From positions 13,112,931 to 13,176,930 of the forward strand of contig CM063243.1 of NCBI GenBank assembly GCA_032158295.1: a DNA stretch of 64,000 nt, read 5' to 3'. The notes under the pieces are model-generated. The model was not told the origin of the DNA, did no database searches, and saw only the letters and a program-made list of their open reading frames with translations. The DNA comes from Pycnopodia helianthoides (taxonomy: Eukaryota > Echinodermata > Asteroidea > Forcipulatida > Asteriidae). Positions 45,401 to 59,283 of the stretch are shown here, piece after piece. A program made the translations under genes and the position numbers. Position 1 is the first letter of the stretch. Each line of letters starts with the position of its first letter.

Positions 45401-48400
45401 TGTTTCTAAAATATGCACTAATTTGACTTTGATCTCCAATCAGTCCAACAATAACAAGAAAGACTTGAACGCAATCCAATTTGAAGCTTACACACCCAAG
45501 GAAACAAGAAAACATATGTTTTTTTCTGGACATCAAAGTCCCCTCCTATAGTTAAATAAGACTTGCAGGTTTGCATGATGGAAAGACAATACAGTAAGAA
45601 TTTTTTGCAGTGACACCGTGTAAGTTAATTTCTCTTTTGAGTAAATGTGACTCCGAAGGAACCGATGGACTCAACGTTTTGGGCAGTATACTCTATAGAG
45701 TTATTACCTGTATCTGGCTCTTCCCACAAGAAGGCTACCTTAGCAACATAAGCTGGTTCCTTTCTGCGGTTGGTACCCGCCCTCAGTAGCACACAGTCTT
45801 GAGCACGTATCTCGTCCTCTTTACGTCTGATTGCATTATAACAATAGCGGTACTCACGCACTGCATCATTCTAGGATGAAATACCAATAATGGGAGGAGT
45901 TCAGTAGTGTGGAAAATTTACCGGTCAAGTCCAACACTGTATGTGCATTTACTACCATAGATTGGCACAGTATACTTCGATTAAAATAGAGGTCAGTGAC
46001 ACAAAAGGCTCTTCTCTGAGCTACCTCACCTCAATCAAACCTTTCTACATTTTGTACTATTGTTATTATTTTTTAAAGCACACAGCCTTGGTAGTCTTCA
46101 AAGACCGGAATACGCACTTTATGTGACCCAACATATACATGAAAAAACAAATCTTCAATACTTCAATCTTCTTTACTGCCTTTAAGCTCAATCAGTCATT
46201 GATAGTAGAAAAAATCAGTGACAAACCACATCACTGTTTTTTAAAACACAGGAATTTTACATGTGAGATAAAAACTAGTTGTTTTTTAACTCATTTCTCC
46301 CAAACTTTAGTATTTCAGGCAAAAATATGTCAAAAGAAGTTTTCTACGATGACCATTTTATACCAGGTAAGTCATGTGTACATCTGTGAACATATATTTT
46401 TCAATCTAACCAATGTTATGCATGTTTTAAAAGGACACCAGAAAAATAAAAAAATTATGTATCTACTTGTTTTCAAAACTAGAACTGCATGTTTAAGGAC
46501 ATCTATTATTATGTTGAACAAGGTTTTTTTCATCAAAACAACCAACTATCTTAACTAGTGATAATTAAGTTTTAATGTGAAGACATTGTAAAACACCTTC
46601 TCTAATCAATAAAAATGTACAATTTGCAACTCACCAATAAAATAATTGGCTTGAGCACTGGCTCCCCGACTCCCTTCCAGCCATTTGTGGACTTTCTCCT
46701 GCCCGCTTTGACCGGCTTAAGGTTAGCTGGATTGGATATCTTCTTAGGAATGCGTGACTTGGGGAGATGGTTGGTCGGCAACAAGCACGGAGGGTTGAGT
46801 AATGGTGGAATCACTCCTCCTGTAAACAGATCAGGCAAATGGTTTGAAATACAGGGTACTTGATAAACTGAAATCTGAGCGTTTCGGTGGTGTTTTGTGA
46901 TGGAACCAAACAGTCCGAGAAATGTAAAACAAACAAATTAATAAATAAATACACCGATACACCTGCATGTACATTGTACATGTACATGTAGGCCTACACA
47001 AAAGTATTTAAGAATTGTACACCCTACACTTTCCAATAAAACCCACACTGTTCAAAAAGAGCTAAAAACATGTAACGATTTTATCCTTTTTTTACAATTT
47101 GTAAAACCTTTTCACAAGTGCAACTGCAAATGAAAAATGCTTTGACAGTCATGATGGTTGTCTTTTCACCCGAGTCACTTAATAACGTCATCTAAAGATT
47201 TCCAGTTCAAGCAATGAAACAATACCAGTACGTATTCACACACACACACACACACAAAATCATTCTGGCCTTAAAAAAATAACTTTTCAATTTGTCAACC
47301 CAAGCTAATCGAAGTCCACAGCTGAGAAGCAGAATTGGGAAGGACGCGGTTACAACATGTTCAAGCCGCAGGCATGCAAGGGCGCCTTTAGCAGCCAGCC
47401 ACATTGACCCATATATACATGTACATATATATGACCACGGAGCACAGCCAGAGATCGAAAGCGTTTGATTTTTTTCACAGGGAGGAAAACCGGAGGGCCT
47501 GGAGAAAAACCCTTTGAGAGAACCAATGCACAACTCTACTCACATACATGTATGTACAGATGTGAGCCATATTCACATGGTTTTAATAGCAGAAACTTGT
47601 TTTGAGTTTTTCACACTGTCAAGAAAGTTCACCCTAGTCACCACTAGTCTGAAAGTTTGCTGTGACCTTACCACAACATGAATGTTTTGTTTTTAGAGTG
47701 CACTGGACCAACATAGAATTGTCACCATCTTTGTCATATTCCCTATAGTGACATATCAAGCTTTAATACTGAATCTCATAATACAAGAGAGAGAGAGTCC
47801 TGAATGTTCTCTCTTCAGGCTTTGGTTTAGATCAGAATAAGAACAAGAAAAAAAGAAAAGAAAAGATGTATTTTGTCTGGAAGGACATGTACATGTGTAT
47901 GTTCATTCGTTTCATGTCTTTTATAAAGATGAAAAAGTGGTTCTGATCTCTGAGCAAAAAGGAACCACGTTAATGAGCATGAGCAATGTCTCTCTCTTAT
48001 TGAAAATGTGGCATGTCGTGGCTTCAGCTCTGGTGTTTCTGATCAGCAGAGTGTCAGTTAGTGAATCCCGATCTTGACACACATTTGTCCTTAATGTTTT
48101 AATCCTATATAAATGTAGACATACAATAAAACTAACCTCTGAAAATTTCATTTCAAAAGATGGTAGAGTTTTTAAATATCACTGAAAATTTGGAGTGGTT
48201 ATGACCACGCAAGAAAAATAATCTGAGAAACAATTCATGCATGAAACGTTTCTCAGAGTAAATTTTTTTTTAATCCCCTTTTTAAAACCACATTCTTTAG
48301 AAAGGAATAGTTTCTCAAAATGTTATAAATTATCAAAGAGCTGCAGTGCTTCTTACCAAGTAAGTTTTTAGCTGCAGTGCTTCTTACCAAGTAAGTTTTT

Positions 48401-51400
48401 ATGAGTATTATTTTTTGGAGTAATTACCGAAGGTATACCCTCCCTTTAAGCAAGACACTCAACCATCATTGATTCGTCCTTGGATGGGGCTTAGAGCCGC
48501 AGGTCATGTACATGTAGGTCCTGTGTGTTGGTGTAATGTATGTAGAAGAACCCAGTTACACTTTTTGAAGGGAAATGGATGGGGTAGGTCCCATGAGTTG
48601 TGATGTACAATATGTAAAAGAACCTAGTTACACTTCTTTGAGAGAAGGGCTTGTTGTAGAGTATCTGGCATGGTTGGCTGCACATTGCACTGCATCACCT
48701 TGTAAACCATTACAAAGTGCTGTATAAATGGGTTTTATACTTGTAAAGTAAAAACATAGGTCTTCGTATAAACCTGTCATTGTCTGTAGACAAAAAATAA
48801 TGGCACTTTAAGTTGCACTTAGGGTATGAACTGACATAACTATTATGCAGTGCATGTACAGTATATTTGTCATACTTATGTACATGTAGTAGTAAGGCCG
48901 TTTGTTTTTTCAAACGATGGCCCATAGCAAACTGCCGGTTGACATGGCTGCCATTTATGAACAAAGCTTGAATTTGTGCAGTTCAAAGTGTAATCTGTAC
49001 TTCGTGTAAAGTCCGAGCATGGTCACAGTGGCATTACTTACTTACTAATGAATGGAGTGCGCAACAGGGTGTAAGACAAGTACACGTATGATCACAATCA
49101 AGTGACCGGTTAATACACAAGGTGTGTGCACGTAACCATTGGCTTTTTATGGCGTTTTATGGTTGTGACAGTCTAATGCAGCGAACTCAAATTCTAGTGG
49201 CAAAGTCGTTGGAGTATGGGTTTCTGTTCCTGGTCAATGTACTTGTGTTCTTGAGCAAGACACTTTGACTACATCCAGAGACCAACATTTACAGTGATCC
49301 GCTAGCCTGAGGCCAGCTGTAGGACTACTAGCTCCACAGAGGTTTGGGGTACTCCGATGGGAGATGTGGAAATGCAAAATCACAGTATGTTTCATTTGAT
49401 CGGTGCATGAGCTTGGCATGAAAAATCAGCTGGTCTCTCTCACCAATCAGAATATCTGATGCAATTTTCAAAATATTTGTGATTTCAAATGAGAAAGCTG
49501 TTTTAAACTTATAACATGACAAACGCATGATTAGTTAACATTGAAAATTAAGTGATCAAATAATGCCTTCCTATTAGTGAATCTAATACATTCTGATTGC
49601 TTCTGTTTTAGTCAATTTTTTTTTAATGCATTTAATTAAAAATTCTGGAGTACTATTACCAAACAAATAAGACAGACTAGTCAAGTTCTGAGGTTACTAG
49701 TCCTGTGGCCTACCATAAAAATCATGCTAATTTTCGAGCCCTGTCTAAGTGCTTCTCTTCACCCAGGGTAAATGGGTACCTGTGAGGGCTGAGGGTGGTT
49801 CAATTGTGGAGTAGGCTGAATATTCCCCAGGGAGCCGAGATGGTGTTCAAATGGATGAAAAAAAATGTCCACAACCCTGGAGGGTAATAATCTTAATGGG
49901 TTCACCTTCACCAAACGTCAAAACTGTGGATACCAGTGCTTTTACCTAAGCGTCTGTTAAAACCCTGCAACTGTTGGTACATAAAGGACATGTGTACAAT
50001 TGTAAACTATGTATTTTTGAAACCATTTCCCATTGACTTGTTGTGGAGTATACTGTCATGACTGTAGCTGCATGACAACACTCAAGTACACAACGTTGCA
50101 TAGCCCGATTTTTGCCGAAAAGAATTTGTAGGTGTTGGCTTTAGCCCAACAAATTTTGTATTTATTTATCATTTTTGTTTCCTTTCATCTTAATCTTCTT
50201 CTTCTTCTTCCGCAACTCTTCTCTACAGCATAACTCAAGAATGAAATTGAGATGAACATTGAAACGCATCAGATAATTGAACCTCAATATGAAGACGGCA
50301 CAAGTTTGATGACGCCATCAGGTGTCACGTTACACTAAACCAAACTTAAATACATGGGGGCAGGGGTGGTATTTGAAAAGAAAAAAAACTATGACTCCTG
50401 TTCCACACATTGGATTTTTTACAATTTGTCTTCAGGAAGTTCTTCACAAACTGCTTCACAAATTGAACAACATTACACTGATATGACCTAAATTTGACCT
50501 TGTTTTCAGGTTCAAACTCAAATTCAGGTTGAAACGTGAATCATGAGACATGAACCATTAGGTTAAATAACAAATTAAACCTAATTCAAGGATAAGCAAC
50601 AAGTACACCTTGTTTTTGTGATGTCACAAATACTCAATTTCTACTTTAATTTTATAGTTTTTCCTCGGAATGAACTATCATAGGTGATGTTGTTTCTATA
50701 TGAAAAACAGATATAAACTTTCGCATGTGCCACAAAAAATGCACAAAATACATTTTGATGCAAAATTGTTTGCACATTGGCTGATGGACATGACAAAGTA
50801 CTGGGATGCCGACAACAATGCATTTTTAGTTTTTAAATAACTACCCTTAATCATTGGTGGATTTGTTAGTGCAACACCTTAAATGAAAGCTTGTAACTAT
50901 CCCAAATCTATAAAAAAAATAGCTACTTAAAATTTTAAATTTTAAACTGTTAAATCTAAATTTTTAAATTAGTCAAATCGACCAAAAATTGCACCAAGCA
51001 TATTTCAATTTAGACACTGTATTGCAAACTAAATCAGGCGTGATATTTGGCCTTGGAAAAATGGTAGGCTTTTATCGACTTTGCTATTTTTTCCAGAGTG
51101 CACAAAAATGGGAAATCAGATTAAAGCAGGAAGAATATGATGCTGGTTAAATGAAGCTAACACACTCATTCCCCCTCACAAAACCATTACATTAGAATGA
51201 TAGAATAATTTATCCCTTAATAGAGGGTTGGCTGTGTGTACATAACTAAAACACATGCAGTTTAATGCACATGATCTAACATGTCGTGTGTGCGTGTGTG
51301 GCTCCCCTCTTTGTTCAATAGCATAAATTCCAAGGTGATAAAATATTTTAAGCAAAAATCTCACATCTGACCAAAGTCGAGGGGAATTTTCTGCCTGATT

Positions 51401-54400
51401 ATGTGCACTCAATGCCACTCATGGCTCAATTAAATGACAGTGGCACAAGGCTTCCCTAAATGAGTGATGTCTAGCTTCTGTGGATAATGCAAATGCCATT
51501 GTAATGGGAAAGCTTACCCAAAGGAGTGAATCAACACAGGCAAGCACTGGGGATAGATTTAAGACTTGATACACTTCCCCAAAAAGGGTATTGCGTACAA
51601 TACTACTTTTAATGAATGCTCCTGACTGACATTTAAACACAGCGATAAAAATCATAAAACACGCAGTGTACACTGTACATGTCGTCAGTCACACCATGAA
51701 CTGACGTATCAAGCTCCTCATCCAAAAGTCAGTGTTTGGAGAAAATTGCGGATTGAAATTGAATTTTCTTTCAAACAGCTGTTTCGGAGACCGCTTACTA
51801 ATAATACAAAAAAAAGGAACTTTAAATACCAAATTAAAGCTGATTTCTGTAGTTGTGCAGAACTGTCATGAAGTGTTTTCAATCATGCTGTTTTGAAGGG
51901 TTAATATAATTCCAACAACACATTATTTACGTCACAATGAAACAGTGAAAATGAAAAACGAGACATGCACATAGATCGCTGTGTACAAACCAGACATTCT
52001 GAGATTTATACAGTGCTTCGTGAAAAAGCTAAACTTAAATAGGTGGACATTAATTTACACCAAATACGAGTATGTAAATAGAGAAAAATTTCTTTCTCAC
52101 AATACCTCATTTAAAAAAAAAAAAACCAACATCAATATTGTCCTCATTATCGTATTGTGACGATATTAATTATTGTGATATCGTTCAGTGCTAACCCTGA
52201 AACAAGGGTAACCCATTCTTGTAAGACACCCATTTCTTATGAAAATTTCAGCTAGACCAATGACTTGTGAAAATGTCTTCATGGTGTGAGAAGTGCTGTA
52301 CTGGGAGGTATTACATGCTTGGCTAATAAAACTCTTGCTGATGTGCACATCAAGGAAGAGAAATTGGAGCAAATCTGTGAATGAGCTCAGAGGGGTGCAA
52401 AGCTTTTTGAAACATCTAATCATTTGCGACCCTATCTACACTCTTGACATGAACACTAAAGCATGAGCCCTTGCTCTATGCTCAGATCAAGTCAATGGCC
52501 TGTTTGTGTACAGCCAATTAGTCAACATGTGGTGCTTGAATGATGTACAATGTTTGAGAGGTGAGGGGCCATCAAATTACATCATATGAGATAGCGGTTT
52601 GGGTGAGAGGTACAACAGTAAGCTTTCAGCTCACAGATGTTGCACTGCATCAGATAAACAGGTTTGCACATTATATTAGCCAGTGTTTCCATGAATTAAA
52701 AAAACAAAATCTTGGACCAAAAGCTTTACACTTTAAGATATGTTAAGTCACTTTTTCCAGCACTCAGGTTATTTTAAGTAACCAGAATGGTAAAATTAGT
52801 AAAACTCTCTGCAAGAAGTTTGGAAGAAGTTTTATGTCCATAGGTTTAACAACATTCAACACCATCCGCATTTCTGACATCATTTTTAAAGTGCCTACTA
52901 CGGATATTGGACTAAACAAAATGATTACCTGATTGTAAGAGATCAAGCTGCTCCACTAACACAGGCATGTTCACCTCACTCTCACTCCCATCAGTAGAAT
53001 GCCTAGACACCCTCAGCATAAATGGGGTCTTCATGAACGATGTCAGCTTCTGGCACTCTGCTGTATCCACAGTTGCCCTTCTCATACTGGTTGGGACAAG
53101 TGTCGGTCTCTTAGACGGGCTGATGACTGGCGCCGACATGGGTTGGTGCATTGCTATACTTGTGTTGTGTTCCACAGTCCTGCTGGTCAAGTCTACAGGA
53201 GGCTGACCGACGACGTCCATGCAATTTGTAGTTCTGACTGGTGCAATACGTGATGAATGATACTGGCCAGCACACTGCGAGCATGAAACATCTGCACATG
53301 AACATGTCTTCTTGAGGACTAAGTTTAACGGTCTGTCTTGTTCCTTCATTGTGAACGAGTAGCAGAGCTGTATGCAATCAGCACAAGGCATCGCAGTACC
53401 TGTTTGTGTGGGCACCTGGTGCTTACACAATGTGAATGGTCTTAACTCCGCATATTGGTTGGGCGTGGGAGGAGCAGGGACATGCACATCCATCCCTGGG
53501 CTGGGGAGGATCCCTCTTGATGCATCTTTCTTGGCTGCTTTGTTTCGGACACCAGCAGACTTCTTTGGCACCTCTACCTCATCCTTTTCGTACAGGAGAT
53601 GTACTTTTGTTTCAGCCGTCAGACTTGCAATTCGCCGTTTCCTTGGAGCTCTGGGTTGGATGTCCCAATTTTTCTTATTGTACTTCTTTTTGGAGTTTGC
53701 TGCCTCTTTCACGATGCTGTCATCTGTCGTGCTGGAATCTTCGGTGAATACTGACGAATCATCTTCACCTCTCTCTAAAGATACCTGCTTATTTGGCTGA
53801 TCCTCTGGATGATGTGAATTTTTTGGCATAAGTGGGTTCGAAAAAGCACCGTCTACATTGTTCTCTTCGCCCTTTGACTGCTGGAGACCTTTATCACAGT
53901 CAGTCACAACAATATCGATTGTGGACTCTTTCTTGAAGAGGATGTCACTGTCTACTTTCAGGAATCTATCACTGATATCTTCAGATAGACTGTCCGGCGT
54001 GCTGGGCGTAGTCACTTTCTGTCTGCTGTTATCCAGCGTGGGGAAATACGGCAAGTTCCTGGGACAAGTACTGGTCGCCTTCTGGGCAGACTCTGAGAAA
54101 GTTTTGATCTCAGCATCTCTACTACTCAGCTCAAGTTTGTGACTCATTAATGTTGTCATCGTGCTGTTTACTTGGGGAACCACAAGCTTGCGCGGGCTAG
54201 TGAGGAGTGCCTCTGACAGGGTTGCAATTTGTGCAGTGGCCTTCCTGTGGCCGATACTGTGAACGGATTTGTATTTCTCACCTGGACTACACGTACAGGA
54301 ACTAGTTCTCTCGAAGGCGCATTCACTGACCTCTTTGAAATTTTGATTGTAATCAACGTGCTTGCTGCTGCTATTCTTTTGTGGTAACTGCAGCACAGGA

Positions 54401-54744
54401 GAACTGCTGCAACTGCTTCCACCATCAGACCGCCTTCTTTTTGCAGACGAAGCACGTTCGCTTTTTGGTAACGCGGGAAACTCGATTTTCCTCTTGTGAT
54501 TACTGGATGCAGGGATGTTTTTCTGCGGCTTCCCAACCGTCAGTTTGGAGTCGGACAGACATCGTCTGCCCGGAGACACGCTGCTGAAGCGCCTGTTGGC
54601 CAGGTCCACGTCAACATGGAGGGTATCGTAACTCATTTGAGATGTTTTACGATTGTTCGGTTGACATCCTGATGCATTCTTGCTGGCTGAATGATTAGTT
54701 CTGGGATCTTTTCTAGGGGATAGGGAGTCGTGATTTGTCACCAT
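42437..54744 (-). CDS. BAHD1: Bromo-adjacent homology domain-containing protein 1 (BAHD1)
   Basis: Coding exons (minus): 54744-52929 (exon begins at 54795), 46819-46635, 45870-45708, 43982-43906, 43403-43312, 42623-42437; 2520 nt, 839 aa, frame kept throughout. BAHD1 is a nuclear protein that scaffolds facultative heterochromatin and gene silencing; its BAH domain is reported to read H3K27me3. The large first exon is mostly disordered Ser/Lys-rich sequence. It includes the family motif [12 protein letters not shown] near residue 365 and a Cys-rich stretch near 450-500. [12 protein letters not shown] precedes the BAH domain, which spans about residues 670-837: [52 protein letters not shown] and the C-terminal [19 protein letters not shown]. 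Human BAHD1 is 780 aa. The ATG at 54744 is the first in the exon, but 17 upstream codons stay open to the acceptor, so an upstream coding exon is possible. Confidence 0.93.
44310..44400 (+). mobile_element. Possible tRNA-like SINE fragment
   Basis: CAGTTGGTTTGAGCACCCAA and GGTCGAGAGTTCAACCTCC resemble degraded A and B boxes. It is too diverged to name. It lies in a BAHD1 intron. Confidence 0.3.
46820..52928 (-). other. Large BAHD1 intron
   Basis: A 6.1-kb intron with no recognised gene. It holds a CA microsatellite at about 47229-47258, a degraded tRNA-Leu-like SINE at about 47990-48100, a 31-bp tandem pair at about 48339-48400, and a SINE-like composite at about 48440-48750 with an internal duplication of GTAAAAGAACCTAGTTACAC-type sequence and a TGCTGTATAAATGGGTTTTA tail. 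Confidence 0.5.
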
Positions 54745-54795
54745 TTTACCATTGGAGACTTTGATGTTCCCAGCAGTAGTGTATTTAATTGAGAC

Positions 54796-57700
54796 CTAAA
54801 TAGGAAACAAAAACCAAAACAAAAAACAGTTCAGTGTATGCCATTAGAAATACTTGGTTACAATGAAATTCTGATCCCATTTGTTTTATCGCGCACAGGA
54901 TCGATAATCAAATTACTCCTTTTGCATCAAGTTTTAAATCATGAATACAACTGCAGCATAGTTATAAAACATTTACAGTATGTACTGTTTAATGTGTTGT
55001 GGTTCACTACATTCTGAGACACACTCTAAAGTGATTCGCGTGTTAATCGTTTGGTGATTTTTATTGCAGTAAATGGCTGCCTGCACTTTTGCTCTATTTG
55101 CTTTGATATTAAACATGCCCTTAACGTGATTTTGTTCGTACATATGGATCCATGTCTTGTCATCACCTTTTTATGTCAACTCTTTTGATGCCACTGGTGA
55201 ACTCTTGCCAAAATTCACTGTTCAGCAGCCAGGACTTATTCGCACAAATACATACATGTACATGGTGCACATGCATCCATTTTGGGCAATTAAACTAAAT
55301 TGTTTAATCACTGTAATCATAGCAAAATAAATTCAGTTTACTCTTCCACTTACACGCACCGTGCAGTACTTTTCAATTAGATAGACTCACAAGCACACTT
55401 CCGGTTTTCATTAGAGAGTCGTATTGTAGATTTCATTGTGTATTACTGATATCCGATTGTATTAATATCATACGACCGTTCCAACAGGATATTACGTACA
55501 TACATGTACATGTGTACTGTGTAGCCTGATAACATCAATGAGTATGCTTAATGAGGGATAACAATACTACTGACGATGCTTCCATACACAGTACAATCAT
55601 AATCCTAAGGAGACACAACACCACTGATTGCATTAGGCACAATTTGATCTGATGAAAATGTGTGTGTACATGTACGTGTACATTTAAGAATATAATCGTA
55701 CCTGTACAATGTACTTGATATTTACATGTAGTACAGATGTTTACTATATTTTGACTTCAACAATGTACATATTGTAAAGCATTGGGCAGATCTCTATTGA
55801 CCCGTTTCACACGCCGACCCTGTCCGCCATTTTGGGAGTCAAAAACACCGCACAGCAATCGACTCCCAACATGATGGTAATGGTGGACGCGCATTGTGCG
55901 GAGGTGTGTTTCGCATCATGCAAGGGGTCAATAGGCTCTATGTAAGGTGTAAAAGTACGGTAGTTCAACAAATGATAGCACCCATACAATGTTAATTTGA
56001 AGTTATCTTTTCTTTTTGACACTTACAGTTAGGTAACACCAAAAAACATGTGATTGTACCATGTTACAATAGCACTCCGCCCTAATGCTAAAAAATAGAA
56101 GCTCTGTACCCGCATCTCAAATATGCCAAATTTCACTCAGGTGCATGCGCGTTATGCGCAAGCTTTAGGCCTATGTTTACTCTGTTGTACTGACTGTACT
56201 ACTGCGGTCTAGTGCGCCAATGCGGTGATTGCGTGAGAGCTAGTGGTGGAATGTTTGTCTGACATATGGGTATTTTGAGAAAAAGCGACATCATTAGTGC
56301 AGAGTGCTAATTGCAAATTGCTCAAGCAGAGCCAAAATGTACCTAGCCCTGCCCCCTTTTTGAGAATCAAACACCACAAAAAGGTACATGTACAAATACT
56401 GATACATGTAATCGCTACACGCTCCCCCCTCCCCATTTGATTTGTGTATGATGCAGTGGATGATGATGTCATTTGAAAGAGCCACATTAAGCTAGTACAA
56501 GTACAATGTATTAAGCAAACTTTTGTACACTGCGTAAAGAAATAGTTGTGAAACAAAAAACCCACACAAAAAGCACAGAAACCTGCCATGTTATAGAATG
56601 CAAAGTGTACACATGTAGGTACTGCAGGACTGTTTTCATGTTGAGGTCATCTCTCCATCCGGTCTATTTTTTAAAACAATGTCAACACTTTCACCTTCAC
56701 CAATTGTCAGGCAATACTTGCCTCATCACATCTGCAGATATTCCTGGATAGCAAAACATCCAATGGTATGCATCCAATACGACACATCCAGTATGCACAA
56801 ACAACATGTTCCATGTAGCATGAAGCACTATCCCTGTGTGCACACTTCTACTTGACAAAATTATCAAAATATGGCACTTAACTACTCTGTAGTGTACATG
56901 TACTAGTACAGCATACAGAACTCAGTCAGTAACCACTGTGCGTTTCCAATCAGGGTGTGTTCAAAAGAATTAGCAGTGCTTATAAGGAGCTCACATTAAT
57001 GTATGTCCATGAACATGTTTGGTTGATATTGTATGAAAGCAATACGTACATGAAAATCATTAATTTACCAGTCCAACACAAAATGTGCACGCATTATGTA
57101 GTATACTGTACATGCTCATGTACATGTAATGTACAACTCGTATATTACATGTACATATGCACATCATATAGCCTTAGTTTGAGTTTAAATAAACTTTGTA
57201 TTGATTTAAACTGCTAAACACCGAGATCATTTACCAAAATATTTGACATGCTTACGTTCAGATTGTGGGAGAGTTTTTATTGAGATTGTTGCCGTAGAAA
57301 TGCCATCCAGATAAAGCATCCAGTTTCACGTCCTCTCCCAGTATATGTACAGACTACATGCACTTGTACTTGTATTACGCCACAGTGCTTGATGTGATCC
57401 CTACCACATCTATCTGGCATCATTTACATCTGAATTTGATTTTGCCGTTTTCCCCAGAGGGCAACGATCTCAAAAAACACTCCCACTGTTGTCTCCCCCC
57501 TCGTAGTCATAAGACCTCCAGTCCCCCCAGGCCACCAGGCTGCATATATCCCGTAACCGTTTATTCTTCATCCCCCACGCCCGCCCGCCCCGCTGTCTGC
57601 CCGCATGGGCTTTTCATCAAGTCATTTTATAGTTGCTCCCAGAGGTACTCCAAAATAAGCAAGATGAATAGCATTGGCTGCCATCTCAGGATACATGTAC

Positions 57701-57810
57701 TTGGCTTGGATCTTATTTAATGAAACTTCGGTGTTCATCAGTTCTTATGGCTGTCTAATTTAATACTGGGTGTTTTTTTTAAAATTGATGTCATAATATA
57801 ATATACGTAA
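54796..57810. other. BAHD1 upstream intron or flank, no gene recognised
   Basis: AT-rich DNA with repeated TACATGTACATG-type palindromes and one listed MITE. The acceptor at 54796 implies at least one further 5' exon of BAHD1 upstream, which I could not locate. Confidence 0.45.
55799..55929. mobile_element. MITE with GACCCCTTGCAT-type inverted ends (copy 2)
   Basis: Left end ATTGACCCGTTTCACACG, right end CATGCAAGGGGTCAAT; same terminal type as 37423-37579. Confidence 0.55.
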
Positions 57811-58030
57811 ATTTGTACCTGTTTTGTACACTTTACCAGTTTCAACGATTTACAACAGTTATCGTATTATAGGTTTTCTTTTGAAAGTGTAGGTATACCT
57901 TTTACAAAAAGTGTGTATAGTGTAGTACCTGTTTTGTACACTTTACCAGTTTCAACGATTTACAACAGTTATCGTATTATAGGTTTTCTTTTGAAAGTGT
58001 AGGTATACCTTTTACAAAAAGTGTGTATAG
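57811..58030 (+). repeat. Perfect two-copy tandem duplication, 110-bp period
   Basis: 57815-57920 and 57925-58030 are identical base for base (106 nt), both ending CAAAAAGTGTGTATAG. The lack of divergence points to a recent duplication or an assembly artefact. Confidence 0.95.
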
Positions 58031-58147
58031 CCATTTACTGATTTGGGTTTGCATTAAACAATGTTGTCATAATCTATGAAGAGGACATGGTGTCTATAAA
58101 CATGTAATGTACATTATCATGTACCTGGTGAGTACTCTATTATTTGG

Positions 58148-59283
58148 ACAGATTGTGGACCTTCAAAAGAGTCAGCTGTCATGGTTGTGGATCTTTTAGG
58201 GGAGTCAATCTGGATCTTTAGGAAGGTTCAATAGTAGGTCTTTGAGAGAGAATCAATTGTGAAACTTTTGGAGAGTCAATCGTGGATCTTTGTCGGGAGA
58301 ATCAATTGAAAAAAATGTAGATCTTTGAAGAGTCAATGTGGATCTTTGAGAGTCAGTTGTGGGTCGGTCTTTTGGAGGATTATTTGTAGATATTTAAGAG
58401 AGTCAATTGTGGATCTTTGAGAGTCAGTTGTTGATCTTTGGTTGGGGGAAATTGTGATTCATTTGAGGGAGTCAATTGTGGATTAATGAGAGAGTAATCG
58501 AATCTTTGAGAGAAACAACTGTGGATCTTTGAGAAAACAATTGTTGAACCTTCAAGAGAGTTGATTGTAAATCTTTGAGAGAGTCAATTGTAAATGTTTG
58601 AGAGAGCCAATTGTGGATCTTTGAGAGTCAGTTGTGGGTCGGTCTTTTGGAGGATTATTTGTAGATATTTAAGAGAGTCAATTGTGGATCTTTGAGAGTC
58701 AGTTGTTGATCTTTGGTTGGGGGAATTGTGATTCTTGAGGAGTCAATTGTGGATTATTGAGAGAGTCAATTGTGGATCTTTGAGAGTCAGTTGTGGGTCG
58801 GTCTTTTGGAGGATTATTTGTAGATATTTAAGAGAGTCAATTGTGGATCTTTGAGAGTCAGTTGTTGATCTTTGGTTGGGGGAAATTGTGATTCTTTGAG
58901 GGAGTCAATTGTGGATTAATGAGAGAGTTAATTCCGAATCTTTGAGAGAAAACTGTGGATCTTTGAGAGAAACAATTTTTGACCTTCAAGAGAGTCAATT
59001 GTAAATATTTGAGAGAGCCAATTGTGGATCTTTGAGTAGGTCAAATATATTGATCTTTGAGCAAGTCAATTGTACATCTTTGGGCGAGTAAATTGTGAAT
59101 CCTTGAGAGAGTCAATTGTGGATCATTAGAATCAATTTTAGATCTTTGGAAGTCAATTGTGGATCTTTGGAAGTCAATTGTGGATCGTTGGAAGTCAATT
59201 GTGGATGTTGAAAGTCAATTGTGGATCTTTAGAAGTCAATTGTGGATCATTAGAAGTCAATTGTGGATCTTTGTGTGAGCCAA
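58148..59283 (+). repeat. Minisatellite with higher-order structure, GTCAATTGTGGATCTTTGA unit
   Basis: About 1.1 kb built from 18-25-bp units of the form GAGAGTCAATTGTGGATCTT. In the middle a longer block starting AGTCAGTTGTGGGTCGGTCT recurs at 58351, 58626 and 58785, a higher-order unit about 140 bp long. The last 200 bp are near-uniform GGAAGTCAATTGTGGATC units. Confidence 0.9.

Noticed and set aside
53372..54587. Several plus-strand frames up to 142 aa
   Set aside because: They are antisense shadows of the BAHD1 large coding exon.
58148..59283. Coding tandem-repeat protein
   Set aside because: Unit lengths are not multiples of three and stops occur in all frames.
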